Source: Bathynomus jamesi (lineage: Eukaryota > Arthropoda > Malacostraca > Isopoda > Cirolanidae). From it: a stretch of DNA of 64,000 bases. Below, piece after piece: positions 42,840 to 54,335 of this stretch. The stretch spans positions 50,172-114,171 of the forward strand of contig JAJOZX010012290.1 of the NCBI GenBank assembly GCA_023014485.1, in the 5' to 3' direction. The first letter of the stretch is position 1; each line of letters starts with the position of its first letter. Below the pieces are notes generated by a model, which did not search any database, was not told the DNA's origin, and saw only the letters and a list, made by a program, of their open reading frames with translations. The position numbers were made by a program, and so were the translations under genes.

Positions 42840-44740
42840 GCCTACGGATCACCGATTTGATGTGGCTAAGAAAGTAGACGTACTATAATTAATTTATGAA
42901 TGATATTAAACTGAAATAATTGTGGGGTCACCAATTTGGACCTACTGCCCAAATAAACAATATTTAATAATGGGAGAGAAATTACCTTGTTGTTTTGTGT
43001 TTAATTAGCATTTATATTAGCATTTATATTATGCTAAAGATGACTGAATATTAGCAATAAGAAATGGTTATACAGTCTAATTGTTAAGTAAGTACAATGA
43101 TCATAAACACTAATTTAGGTAGGCTACCAGATAATGGAAATAATACCAGTACGGCTGGTACAATAAATGGATTAGGTAGTTAAGAATGAAATGCATAAAA
43201 GAGCACATAAACAATAAGATGCACGATAAGTAAATTATACGAATGATCACAATAACAGGGTGATACAACTACGGTATTGGTACAACCTTGAATAGGCCTA
43301 CTGCGGTCTTAATGAGAGAGTTAGTTTTACGGTTGCTTGCGTACACTTTTTTTGGGTATAGCCTAAACGTGAAGCACGATTACACTGTGTAGGCTTCGCG
43401 GGAATTGCTTAACACGAGGGCAAAGGTGGCTTACCGAAATGATGAAATACTCTAGAGATTGAAGACCTACTTGAAGGTTCACCGTATTGCGTTGGGCCGC
43501 AGATGACCTTAAAGACTGTAGACCTAGGTAAAGGTTTGAGTGTATTGCGTTTCGCCCTTGATGACCTTGGAGACTGTAGAGGGCCTGTTAAAATATTTGT
43601 TGAACGGGCGCCGATCGAATTATGGTGAAGGATGCGTGAAGAGCGAAATGGGTTTGTGGCTTGTAGTTTAATAGGAGGTTTACGGACCTGGGCCTGGAAG
43701 GGTGCTTCTGTAGTCAGACTGGCCTTGCCGGCGAGAGGATGAGTGTTAACAGCCGGTGGAGATTTGTTGAAGAGGGGCCAGCGGAAAGCCTACAGCAGCG
43801 ATGTTCTTTCTTGCAGGATGGAATTGTAAAGTCACCTCAAGTGTTGCTTCGTTCTTGTATAGTTGAAGTGTGACTTGGGACTGAGGCCAGCTGAGGTCGT
43901 GATGGCACTACGTGGAGAGAGTAGATTCACGAGGAGACAGTAACGATCGGAGTGAGAGCGAATTCCAGTGAACTCTGACTTATATAGGCTCGTAAGACAC
44001 TAACTTTTCGCGTGCCTTTTTGGGAAGACACAAGCGTCCTTTTGTTTCTGTTTCCTTGAACATCACGTGTGTTTTTCGCTTCCTGATGATTCTAAGATGT
44101 CTGCGAACGGCGAGGAAAAAGGAATTTCTTTGTCTATTTCTTTGTCTGCCCTCTACATATATATTTTTTTATGCAGTTAGGAGGGAGCAAGGACAAATGC
44201 CCGCAAAAGCGCCCCTCCCAGAGAAGAAGAAGAAGGCCAAAATCAAGGTCCGGGTTTCGAGATGCCTAGACACTCTGCGTCTCAAAGATGGGAGGTCATA
44301 GACAGGACGAAAGATGGATTGAGGAAGATTGTTCCAGAGTTCACCGGTTGAGTAGATGAAAGACTGAAAATACCGATTAACCCTTGCATTAGAAAAGGAC
44401 AGAAAAGGAATGAGAAAGTGTAGAAAGTCTGGTACTGCGTGCTCTCCTTAAAGGAGGAGGCATGCAGTTAGAGAATTCAGAAGAGCAATGTCCATTATGA
44501 TAGCGATATTAAAGAGAAAGTGAGGCAACATTGGGGGCGAAGAAAGAGAGATTGAAGACAATCAGTAAGAGGCGGGGAATTGATGAAACGAAAATCCTTT
44601 GATTCCACCCGGTCAAGTACGGATGTGTTGGTTGAATCTAGGACTGCACTAGATAAGGACGTGGAGCGATAAAGTTCTCGGTGCAGTAGAAGGGCCGTTT
44701 TCTATATTCGACTAGGTAAGGACGCGGAGCGGAAAACATC
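42837..44740. other. no gene recognised
   Basis: The stretch 43440-44700 is less AT-rich than the window average, with repeated GATGACCTTRRAGACTGTAG units (43503-43580). Frames are short and motif-free. It could be old single-copy or degraded repeat sequence. Confidence 0.5.
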
Positions 44741-44741
44741 A

Positions 44742-45046
44742 ATTACAATAAACCAGTCAAAGAGATGTTAGTCACGAATCACTATATAGCTTTTTCTGGT
44801 TTTTTTTCGGGGGCAACATCAATATTACAATAAACCATTTTATTTAAACATTATTTACAATAAACCAATTAATTAAAACATCAGTTATAATAGTCCAGTT
44901 AAAGAGATATTTGTCGCTTTGCAGCTTTTCCTGTTTTTTTGCAGGAGCAACATCAATTACAATAAACTATTTTATTTAAACATTATTTACTGTAAACCAG
45001 TTAATTAAAACATTCAATTACAATAAACCAGTTAAAGAGATATTAG
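44742..45046. repeat. imperfect tandem copies of the THAP gene tail
   Basis: The unit ACAATAAACCAGTTAAAGAG, then TTAGTCAC...GCAGCTTTTTCTG, recurs near 44748, 44890 and 45012 with variable spacing. The last unit overlaps the 3' end of the THAP-like coding region. Confidence 0.75.
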
Positions 45047-45888
45047 TCACTTTGCAGCTTTTTCTGTTTCTTTGCAGCTGTGGACTGTTTGGGGTCTGCC
45101 GATGTTTCTTTTTTTTTTAGCTGCATAGATTTTGTCACTGAGTTCTGAAATGAAGTTCTTGGATCCGATGTTAAACATTGTGAAGGCTACTCTGGATATG
45201 CAGTTTTCAAACGTGTGACCCTTTTGACATTTTACAATCAATAGAGGAGCCATGTTCTCATTATCTGCTAGTTTTTGCTTGAACACCTCCATGTTTTCAG
45301 TTTCAGACAGTACTTTGAAAACGGTTTTCCGGTGGTTGAGATGGAGATGTATAACAGCTGATCTTCTTTCTTTATTTTGAGTATGCCTGCTGGTAGCATC
45401 GTTTCGTCCAGTTTTGTCTCTAGCTCTTCCAGAGAGGTGAATTGGTCTCTTTCTTTATCTGCCTCCATTTCGGCTTCATGATAGGCCTTCTGCTTCTGCT
45501 GTCGAACCTCACCTGATGCTGAACTGGTTGGGCGAGGTGGTGGTGGCTCCTTTGTAAGATGTGCTGGCAGATTTGGTCAGATGCTTGGAACAGCATCAAG
45601 TTTGAATTTTTTCCTTTGTCGCAACTTTCCTTCATTGGCTGTTTACCGATGTTTGTCATGATGTTCAATTTCGAAGTCTGATGCCTGAAAGTGCTTCTCG
45701 CAGAGGTACATGTATTTTTGGTGTTGTGGCTCCCAGTTGTCACAGGGGATTTTTTTTACCCATATCTTTCTTTTGTCTTCATCTGATGGGAATTTGAACA
45801 TTGATGGAGCTGGCACATTTTGATTTCGTGTTTTAATCTCAGAACGATAGCCTGTTTTACAGCCAGATGTACAGCAGGTTTGCGGCAT
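45047..45888 (-). pseudogene. THAP-domain protein, P-element-like, broken
   Basis: The frame from 45888 starts MPQTCCTSGCKTGYRS and continues SMFKFPSDEDKRKIWVKKIP, NWEP and YLCEKHFQASDF. This is a THAP zinc finger of C2CH type: C-x3-C near the start, W, then C-x2-H. Frame changes near 45660 move to a second part with a proline-rich stretch and FTSLEELETKLDETMLPAGI. The third part starts MEVFKQKLADNENMAPLLIV and ends KETEKAAK. This resembles the N-terminal region and linker of THAP9/P-element transposases; the RNase-H-like catalytic domain is absent. Confidence 0.7.
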
Positions 45889-45959
45889 CTTGCAGTTTCT
45901 GGCCTGAATAAAAAAAATAGTTGATTGTAAGTATGTAGGCTGTGAAGTTTATAAAACAC

Positions 45960-46165
45960 AATATTTAATTAAAACAGTAAGTAAATAGTAAGAGTAAATA
46001 AAGGAGTAAATAGAAATAAATACATAAACGATAAATAAAATTAATATAAAACACACCAAACAAATATACTGTATAAGGAAAATCACAAATTCGGCACATA
46101 AAAATAAGTAGTATCTGCAGAAATGAACTCTTCACGGTGAAGAACCAAATCAGCTACTGTCACTA
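45960..46165. other. no gene recognised
   Basis: AT-rich spacer with TAAATA-like runs between the THAP pseudogene and the non-LTR fragment. Confidence 0.5.
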
Positions 46166-46169
46166 GTCC

Positions 46170-46820
46170 TGAGGTGACCTTGAATATATATACGGAAGCG
46201 GCAGCGATACGCGATCAGGTAGCAGACGTGTTTGGTACTGACTGAGACTGGGCACAGACCGACGGCCCTTCAACTGCACCGCGCGACAGTCGTTTTCTCT
46301 GCGCTCTGCGTCCTTATCTCGTGTAGTCCTAGGTTGAACCACCCGACACACGAGAAGCATAGTCCATACAGGGGCGAACAAGACCCCTATACAGAGACAG
46401 CAACTGAGTGGGGTGAAGAAACCACGGAGGCGGTACAGCACACCTAACCTCTTAGAAGCTCTTTTAGAAAGGGAGTATATGTGATCTTTACAGGAAAGCT
46501 CACGAGAAAAGGAATCGCCAAGAATGTTAAAAGAAGGAGGATTGAGTTGTTTGTTGAAGGTAAGGGGATAGTCGTGTGGAAATTGTGACGAGTGGACAGA
46601 TGGAGGAACTGAGTTTTTGAGGCATTGAAAGCTACAAGGTTTTCTCTGCCTCAATCAGATATAGAACGCTTTGGGAAGCGAGTGGAGAAGTGAAGAGTGA
46701 AATCATCGGCATATGAGTGAATAGGACAAGAAGTACGAATTAAAGGATCATTAATAAATAAAAGGAAAAGAGTGGGTGACAGGACAGACCCTGAGGAACG
46801 CCACTGTTAATAGCTTTAGG
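46170..46820 (-). pseudogene. non-LTR retrotransposon RT fragment
   Basis: On the minus strand GVPQG at the start (about 46803) and then PIHSYADDFTLHFSTRFPKR give the reverse transcriptase active site YADD. FNASKTQFLHLSTRHNFHTT and FNILGDSFSRELSCKDHIYS, LSKRASKRLGVLYRLRGFF continue the thumb side, as in jockey/CR1-type elements. Frameshifts and a stop after the YADD region inactivate it. 5'- and 3'-truncated; no tail is seen. Confidence 0.8.
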
Positions 46821-46840
46821 AGAAGAACAGTGGCCATCTA

Positions 46841-46876
46841 CAACTATCTATCTATCTATCTATCTATCTATATATA

Positions 46877-46945
<69 letters not shown>

Positions 46946-46964
46946 CCATACAGACCGTGCATGG

Positions 46965-46998
<34 letters not shown>

Positions 46999-47125
46999 CC
47001 ATACAGACCGTGCATGGAACAAGGAACTCTTCTGGGAAATTAAATCCACTATAGTTCGAATCGTAAATGACAAATACTATAGTTTTTCTTTTCATGATGT
47101 TTTATGATGTCATGATTCAATCCCA
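46841..47125. repeat. (ATCT)n/(AT)n with repeat C copies
   Basis: (TATC)n then (AT)n to 46942, a 30-bp hairpin of repeat C (GTTCCATACAGACCGTGCAT folding on GGAAC), more (AT)n, then a longer repeat-C copy at 46996-47125. The latter's interior matches the arms of 35812-36260. Confidence 0.85.
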
Positions 47126-47131
47126 TATATA

Positions 47132-47922
47132 CAGGGTATCCCATAAGTCCGGCATCATAGGAGAAATTCATATTTTTCTATTTCTACAAACCATAATTCA
47201 TATTTTTTCTCTTTCTACAGGCCATATGCTCGGGATGCCAATTTCCCGTCCACCATTCTGTTCAGTGATGAGACTGTTTTTTATGAAAATGGTGAGGTAA
47301 ATCGACAGAACACCCGCTACTGGTCTCAAAACAACCCTCACTGGTATACCTCTTCAAAGGAACAAGGTGCATCTCGGGTGATGGTATGGTGTGGCATTTG
47401 GAAGGATCGCATCATACGCCCCCTCTTTTTCGATGAACATGTCACTGGAGGCACTTACCTACGTATGCTCAAGGAAGAAGCAGTTCCCAGTGTCTTAAAC
47501 GAAGAAGGAAATTTCCCAACATGGTTCCAGCAAGACGGCGCTCCTGCACATTACAGCACCCAAGTAAGGGAATACCTGTACCAACAATTCCCTGGTCATT
47601 GGATAGGACGTCGAGGGCCTGTGGAATGGCCAGCTAGAAGCCCGGATCTCTCGCCACTAGATTTTTATCTCTGGGGCCACTTGAAAGCGCTGGTATACGC
47701 AGAGAAAATTAGGAGTGTTGAACATTTGCGGCAGCGCATTATTGGGGCATGTAACACCATTACTCCTGACATCATTTATCGTGTGCTTGCTGACTGGGTA
47801 TCACGTCTGAATTTGTGTATTGAAAACAATGGTGGACATACTGAGCACGTTCTGTAAATAAAAGCTTTTGTTTTGCCTTTTTTATTATTTTTCCTATGAT
47901 GCCGGACTTATGGGACACCCTG
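47132..47922 (+). mobile_element. mariner DD41D element, N-terminally deleted
   Basis: TIRs CAGGGTATCCCATAAGTCCG and, at the right, the inverse of CAGGGTGTCCCATAAGTCCG, extending through GCATCATAGGA. TA flanks both. At 790 bp it is shorter than the 1.2-kb relative at 41016: the 5' third of the gene is missing. In its place is a doubled ~30-bp motif (AATTCATATTTTTCTATTTC and variant). Confidence 0.85.
47222..47857 (+). CDS. mariner DD41D transposase, catalytic domain only
   Basis: Open for 211 codons: ILFSDETVFYENGEVNRQNT (first acid), VMVWCGIWKDRII, WFQQDGAPAHY (second acid), WPARSPDLSPLDFYLWGHL (third acid, 41 residues after the second), ending RLNLCIENNGGHTEHVL. The frame is undamaged, but the helix-turn-helix domain is missing, so it cannot bind its ends as a normal transposase would. 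A TTTCTACAG sequence precedes the coding part and could act as a splice acceptor. Related to, but distinct from, the protein at 41107. Confidence 0.8.
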   Translation, partial: PYARDANFPSTILFSDETVFYENGEVNRQNTRYWSQNNPHWYTSSKEQGASRVMVWCGIWKDRIIRPLFFDEHVTGGTYLRMLKEEAVPSVLNEEGNFPTWFQQDGAPAHYSTQVREYLYQQFPGHWIGRRGPVEWPARSPDLSPLDFYLWGHLKALVYAEKIRSVEHLRQRIIGACNTITPDIIYRVLADWVSRLNLCIENNGGHTEHVL

Positions 47923-49640
47923 TGTATATATATATATATATACTATCGTCGAAACCTGAAGGACAAATACATAGAACAATTATACAATTATACAAAAATG
48001 TATTTACAAAGCTTTCCCTCTTTGTTCACAGTAATATTTTTTGTTATCTCTACTGACCGACCACAAATCTCTAAAGAAAACCATTCCAATATTTCCCATA
48101 CATTTCTGTCATTGGAACGTGCTTCGAATTAATAAAAGGACTTATTCCTATTTTCTTTTTCATTATTTTTTGTGGTTTAATACCCCAAGTGCCTCCTGGG
48201 TTAATGTCACTTCCTTAACGGAAAAGTAATATATCGAAAGTTTTCTGATTAAATATGTTTCGATTGAAAGTTTCTTTCTCAGGTGAAGATCCAAAAATTA
48301 AATTTCAATTTAAGTGTTGAAATTTTATTAACTTGTAGTGGGTAAGTGAGTATTTTGTAACTCATCAAGAAATCCACTAATACCAGAGTAGAAATAGATT
48401 AAAGCATGTTATTCCTCAATTTAGATTGTTCTCATCTCAAAAATTACTCATTTTCATTAGATTGAAACTATGGAATGATTTAAATGCTGATATAAAAAAT
48501 ATTTCTAACGTAAATTCGGTTAAAAATAGGTTGAAATCTCGATTTAATAATGGCATACTAAAAAAATTTAAGATTAAATGTACATTACTATATTATTTCT
48601 CCATTTCTCTTGTCTAATCAAGGATTAAGTGTACATTACTGCACATTACTATACATTCTCGAATACTGTATACTGTATTACTTGACTCATATCTCGTATC
48701 TATCAATTCTTTGTACTGTATTGATATCATATCTTCAATAATGACCTTGTATTTGTTTCGTATCTATAATAATAACTTAATATTAATATACTGTATACTG
48801 TATTTCCACTAGTTCGTTTGTGTATTAATCATAATTTAAACGTGACTTATATATCGTGTATCATATTTTATCTCTAGTTAATACGGGAGCCCAGTAAAGC
48901 CTAAAGATTAAGGGCTAAATTATATAAAATAAATAGTTTCATTGACAGTATTATTTTATTATTTGCTTCATCGTATTACTGTAATAACAGAAATTGTAAT
49001 ATTTACCTTATAAAAATATTGTATTATTGTAACAACAGAAATTGTAATATTGTAATACTTATATTTAAACAAATTTATAAATATAAATAAATGAATAAAT
49101 GAATTTATAATTATAAATAAATAAATAAATTACAAAATAAATATTTCCACATTGACTTTAATGACTTCAAAATTATTTAAATCCATTGTCTAATTTTCAA
49201 CTAATTTAGTTTGTTTATGTATTTGAAATTAATTAATACGTCTAATTCATAATTTATATATTATTAATCATAACTGCCTATATAGCGACGATTTAGCTTT
49301 AATTAGTATGAAAGCCCCGGAAAGCCAATAGCTTAAGAGCCAAATTAAATAAAATTAATAGTCCCGTTTCACAGCTGTTTGTTTTGTTAAAATTATTGTA
49401 ACAACAAACATTGTAAAATTGTAAAACTGCATTAATTTTATAAATATAGTACAGTAAATAAAGAATTATTCATTCAAATATTTATTTAGTAGTATTTTTA
49501 TATTGATTTAGTCTTTCATTCGTTAAGTATGGTGATTTTGTTCCTGTATACTGATCATTAGTCAGCAGGGCCAAAAACTGGCACACTGCTCAGGCTACCT
49601 AAAGCGGTATATTTTTTTACCCTTTTATTATTATTGTTAT
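47923..49640. other. no gene recognised
   Basis: AT-rich. Two stretches at about 48860-49060 and 49290-49440 look like diverged copies of each other (GCCYNRTAAAGCC..., AAAATTRTAACAACAAA). No frame with motifs. Confidence 0.5.
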
Positions 49641-49649
49641 TACGAGTAC

Positions 49650-49735
49650 CATTGGGATTCGAACCCCTGACCTAAGTGTATTCACTTCGCTTATTAAGAA
49701 ACGGTGTTATCCACTGAGCTACACATAACGATGCT
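49650..49735 (-). other. tRNA-like sequence
   Basis: On the minus strand TGTAGCTCAGTGGATAACAC (A-box-like) and, 40 bp on, GGGGTTCGAATCCCAATGG (B box with T-arm stem). The acceptor ends do not pair well, so a tRNA pseudogene or SINE head is more likely than a working tRNA. Confidence 0.5.
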
Positions 49736-49795
49736 AGCTCAGTAAGTTCATGGTATTGGAATTTATGCACGTTCAGAAACTTGTTAAAAAATATA

Positions 49796-50240
49796 TGAGG
49801 GGTCCCGCGTCTTAAGGTACCTAGACGCCAAAATTAAAATTCGCCAGAAATCGCCTCCAAAGTTCAGCAATATTCTCGCAATAGTATCTCTGTTATTAAT
49901 CGAGCTAGAACGTTCATTTTTGGCTAAATTAGAGTTCTAAGTGTGCTAATGAAGATGTTGATGAGTTTTTGGAATAGATTTTCATATTTTATATTTTATA
50001 TATATTTTTTTTATTTTTTTATTTTCTTATTACAATATGCCGAACTTTGGGTGAACTTTTGGCTGGCGATAGAGGTGAAAAAAGTAGTTCGCTTCATAAG
50101 GTTTTCAACCATACTTCTAGTGTCGTAAGGTCATTATAACCCAAACCACGCGATAGAGAAAGGAGAAAATAGTGATATCCATCAAAAACACGTTTTCGCC
50201 TGTGGTGGCGCTTAGGTATCTTAAGACGCGCGACCCCTCA
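49796..50240. mobile_element. MITE with TGAGGGGTC ends
   Basis: Left end TGAGGGGTCCCGCGTCTTAA, right end the inverse of TGAGGGGTCGCGCGTCTTAA, with matching continuation GGTACCTA / GATACCTA. Flanks are both ATATA, so the target duplication is uncertain. No coding content. Confidence 0.8.
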
Positions 50241-50504
50241 ATATATGATGGGTAGGCCCTATATTTTGTTAAGATACCCTCGCAGAAAATGAAAATTTTT
50301 TAAACTAATTAGAGTGTAATTTAGAGTACAGTATATCTGTCAAAAAGGCAAAACTCTGACTAGAATCAAACAGCATTAATATTGTATTCGCACAACTAGT
50401 GAATCTAGCGCCATATTTGTTCATCTTGAGAAGGTTTTAAGAATCGAATGGCGCCGTTTTTGAGGATTCACTAAATTTGTTATCAGTATATAGAAACAAT
50501 GAAT

Positions 50505-50800
50505 TTTTGGTGCTCTTCCAATATGTGCTCTACCTTAAAATTTACATTCCAATACGTGATCTACCTTAGATTATTCGGATTAGCAGCAGGTACGTTAGTT
50601 AGCCTTATAAGGCTAACTAACGAAAATATCACGACTTAACCTAACCAATCGTCAAGGGCGTATAGTTGACCTAACGATTGGTTAGGTTAAGTCATGATAT
50701 TGTCGTTAGTTAGCCTTATAAGGCTAGTTTCACGGTAGAGCACGTATTGGAATATGGTAGATCACAGTTTCGCGTAGAGCACATATTGGAAGAGCACCGA
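50505..50800. mobile_element. foldback element E, copy 2
   Basis: Outer inverted ends GGTGCTCTTCCAATATGTGC near 50510 and its inverse near 50780, with a second partial copy of the end (CCAATACGTGMTCTACC) inside each arm. The centre (50598-50730) contains GTTAGTTAGCCTTATAAGGC and CAATCGTCAAGGGCGTA, shared with 40250-40466. Copy 1 has different outer arms. Confidence 0.8.
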
Positions 50801-51251
50801 ATTTTTTAGCATTAATGAATATGTAAACTCATTATAGTCACTTCGTCAAATGAATAAAAAACGCTAACAAGTGAATTACTAATTATACTAAGATTTCAAC
50901 TTCATAAAGAGTGACTCAGTGACAAGACAAAATATCAAAGCGTGATACGTGATACGTGAAATATCAATTAATTCCTTTTCAGTTTATCTTCATTTACAGA
51001 ATGTTATTACATGCACTTTAGTTTTTATATGTTAGCCCAGAAGAGCATATTAACAGAAAATTACGCTTTGAACCCTAAATCCTCAGAAATAAGTTGCTAC
51101 AAATATTTTCATACCTGCATGATTGGGGTTCAAACTTCCTTCTCCAAAGATACAGTTTTTGTAAACCATGAAGCTTCCACTTGGTCAAGTGCACACTCGG
51201 TGAAAGGGGAGCAAATTTTTATATTTTCTTCTTAACATTTAACGTTCATTT
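50801..51251. other. no gene recognised
   Basis: AT-rich; no assignable content. Confidence 0.5.
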
Positions 51252-51256
51252 ATATA

Positions 51257-51347
<91 letters not shown>
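51252..51347. repeat. (AT)n microsatellite
   Basis: About 45 AT units, one of the longest uninterrupted tracts in the window. Confidence 0.95.
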
Positions 51348-51354
<7 letters not shown>

Positions 51355-51563
51355 GAGAGACAAAAATAAAAAATATTACAAATACAAATTACATTCCCAC
51401 AGAGAAAAGAAAATGAAAACTGGTAAAAATGTTAACAAACTGACGAAGTTTAGATGTATGAGAAAATTTGGAGTTCTGCGAATAGCTATGATATAATTCA
51501 GAAGCTTTCAAATAAAATACTCAAACTCCCAAAACAAATTTTTTTAGTTGATTTAACATAGTT

Positions 51564-51595
<32 letters not shown>

Positions 51596-51601
<6 letters not shown>

Positions 51602-51785
51602 TGGCTCAAAAGTCAGGAGTCAAAGAAGCCAGAGAGAATGGGTCTTTTTAAATAAAAATTACTTTTTTCGCTAAAAAAAAAAAAATTATAATTTATGTAA
51701 TGATGACCCTTTCACTTCTGACCTTTACTCAAATTTGAGTGAGTAGCGCAAAAGTCGGGGTCATCACTACATAAATTATAGATAT
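51596..51785. mobile_element. partial MITE with internal inverted repeat
   Basis: Starts GAGTGGCTCAAAAGTC next to TA, similar to the mariner-type ends in this window. An inverted pair TATAATTTATGTAATGATGA / TCATCACTACATAAATTATA spans 51687-51780, but the outer right end is not visible. Confidence 0.6.
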
Positions 51786-52540
51786 ACTGTATATATATGT
51801 AAAAATAAACAATAAATAATGCTTATATTCATATTTTCTTATATTCTTAAATTCATTTTTGCATCTAGAGTTCAAACTCGCATAACGCTGTGGCAAGTTC
51901 GGATAATTTTTTTATTTCTTTCTCTTTTATTTTTGCTGAATATTTGATGAATTATTTCTTTTTAAATTACTTAATCATTTTTTTAGATTTACCTTAATAA
52001 TGTAATCTTGTTAAATTCTGCAATGTCCATTTTCTTTATACATTCTCTCTTTGCTGTAAAAGATGAAGTCATGTCTTGCTTAACACCTAATCTTAAATTT
52101 TAAACATTTAATTTTGGCTCACATACATGTTTAATTTTAACTCATAATAAAAAGCATTTTTCAGGTTCCCTTTTTAGTTAACTCGGCAGATCACGATAAT
52201 ATCAGATCTGTCACTATGCGGGTTAAAATAAAAATATGGCTTCATCTTCAAATATCTTGCTTATCTGTCTAGACATTGCTACAGCTAAAATATTTACCTT
52301 ATCTTCAAATATTTTGCAAAGTAATTCAGCCCATTGAGAAACGAAACGAAACAGGTCAACATTAAATAATAATGATGTCACAAAAAATTCAGTATATAAA
52401 GTCAAACAATTTTTCAAGTTAGCATTCTGATTGTATCTGATCTGACTTAGCAGTAAACTACAGTAAGAGAATATCTTTATCTTCTCCTTCGAGCCTTGTT
52501 TTCTTCAGAGAACTTAGTCTTAAAATAGAGAAAAATAATT
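51786..52540. other. no gene recognised
   Basis: AT-rich. Two similar ~25-bp motifs (TTCATCTTCAAATATCTTGC and ...TCTTCAAATATTTTGC) at 52240 and 52300. No frame with motifs. Confidence 0.5.
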
Positions 52541-52544
52541 TCCC

Positions 52545-52740
52545 GATGCGCTACAAGAAGAATCGGGGAACCCTTAGAGAATTTAGTAAGCTTCACAGAA
52601 TCCTCCGATCCCCGACAAGAAGAAATCGGAGAGTAGTATAAGAGAAACTACTGCGATTTCCTACACGGTACCAGCTACTCCGAGGTAACAATCCGTTGCT
52701 GCCACCTAACCAGAACCCCCGTCAACCTCGAACCTCCCAA
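52545..52740 (+). repeat. dispersed repeat D, copy 2
   Basis: Matches 10853-11003 (CAAGAAGAAATCGGAGAGTA and flanks) and extends about 60 bp beyond it. A (CA)n tract follows at 52761-52808. Confidence 0.75.
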
Positions 52741-52758
52741 GGCCATAGACGAAGGGGT

Positions 52759-52818
<60 letters not shown>

Positions 52819-52819
<1 letters not shown>

Positions 52820-53044
52820 CACGGTGAACCAAAAGTAGGTGGACAGTAGGTTGAATACGGTTTGTGTTATATTATATTATAACTATGGTGTTCATTATAA
52901 CTATGGTGTTTGTGTTATATTATATTAAATATTATAACTAAATTTATTTAAATTTTATTTTGTATTATAGTATACAAAAAATTAAATATGTATTCTCAAA
53001 ATAAACGTTATCATTTACTGTCCACCTACATTTGGTTCACCCTA
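52819..53044. mobile_element. mariner-type MITE, 226 bp
   Basis: Left GGTGAACCAAAAGTAGGTGG ACAGTA and right the inverse of GGGTGAACCAAATGTAGGTG, with TA flanks inside (TA)n tracts. The interior is AT-rich with a repeated ATTATAACTATGGTGTT motif. Confidence 0.8.
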
Positions 53045-53395
53045 TATATATATATATATATACACATAGTATATTAGGATGGTCCAAAAAATTAAAATGG
53101 AAAATATATTTCTCGTGATATTTGCCCATATGCCACAACCACTACTGATGTCGAAAATAAAAAACTGGATCGATTTGTGCATATTTGTAGGTGGCGCAAC
53201 TCAACCCTTAGTATCATTATACAGTTTGGGTGGCAAATTTATTCAAATTTTCGCCATCCTTAAATATTAATAGATGTAACTCAACATCCGGTTTTAGGTC
53301 TTTTTTCATATAAAGAATGAGAAAATGCATCGGGAGCTCTTATTTGTGCATTTTAATGTTTTACCAGAGTATATGTGTGGCTGACATACATATGC

Positions 53396-53500
53396 ACCTC
53401 GGTGGTGTAGTGGTTAGCATCGCTGACTACGAATCTATCGCCCCTGGATCGAGACCAGGTAACGTCAGGCGGCGAGCAACAAAACCCAGCTGTTCAGTAG
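53396..53500 (+). mobile_element. SINE-A, first tRNA unit only
   Basis: CACCTCGGTGGTGTAGTGGT (A box), CTGGATCGAGACCAGG (B box) and the linker start CAACAAAACCCAGCTGTTCA, then an abrupt switch to the hAT fragment. Confidence 0.8.
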
Positions 53501-53507
53501 TTTCGTT

Positions 53508-54335
53508 AATTTTTCACCATTATGGCGACCCCTATCAAGAGGGTTCGTGTCGCGACTGACTCGTGGCTCCTTTGAAAAGATGTCTAATTCATTTTGATAA
53601 CTTTTCTCACTATTTTTGATAGGTAAAGGCAGAACCTCATCGAAATAACTCCATAAATTAACCTTCGGCTTCTTTTTCAAAGGTTCTTGATCTTCTCGTG
53701 AAACAAAATCAGTTGCTTCATCGCTATAGGTTATATTACGTGCAGGACTACCGTTAGGTGATGCAGACATAATGATTATCGCATTTTTTACAAACTCAGG
53801 CACTGTTATGCAAGCAAATTTGAACCGAGAATCTAAAAGGTGAGAAATCATGCCAGTAATGCCTGCTTTCCACTGCCTGAAACGATTCTGTAAATTTTCT
53901 ATTAAATCGTTTTTCATAGTATGAACACCTGCATCATCAGGTATATTAGGCAAAAATACCACGAGACCTGTTACATCGGGAGACACCATGTGAGGACAAG
54001 AAGAATCAGAAGAAAAGTCATTCGTTAATTTTTTACATCGACTAAGAAGCTTTACAACACACTGAATTAGAGTCCACTGATGATTATTGAAGGTTGCTAC
54101 AGTATGTCATAATCCGAGGCGTATGCAACAACCGCAGTTTCTTTTCGGGTAAATTATGTTGCTTCTGGAAATCCTTAAGTCTGTCATAGGCTGGAGATGA
54201 ATAATTAAAATGCAACAGATTGGGCGCAATTGCACGTATCTCTGAAACAGACTTCTGGCTAAGAAGGGCTTCATCAACTGCAAGTGCTAAAGTATGATTC
54301 GCACAAGCAACAGGATGGAAGCCCAACGTGAGCAA
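53508..54335 (-). pseudogene. hAT transposase fragment (hAT-3)
   Basis: The minus-strand frame 54335-54084 has HPVACANHTLALAVDEAL and LHFNYSSPAYDRLKDFQKQH, the central part of a ZBED-type hAT transposase where a CxxH-type motif follows the second acid. A frame change leads to 53989-53465 with MKNDLIENLQNRF, ISHLLDSRFKFACITVPEF and an acidic spacer, which precede the C-terminal domain. Both ends of the gene are missing. The sequence differs from hAT-1 and hAT-2. Confidence 0.75.

Noticed and set aside
49650..49735. Functional tRNA gene.
   Set aside because: A and B boxes are good but acceptor and anticodon stems do not pair convincingly; likewise 8548-8640 and the SINE heads.
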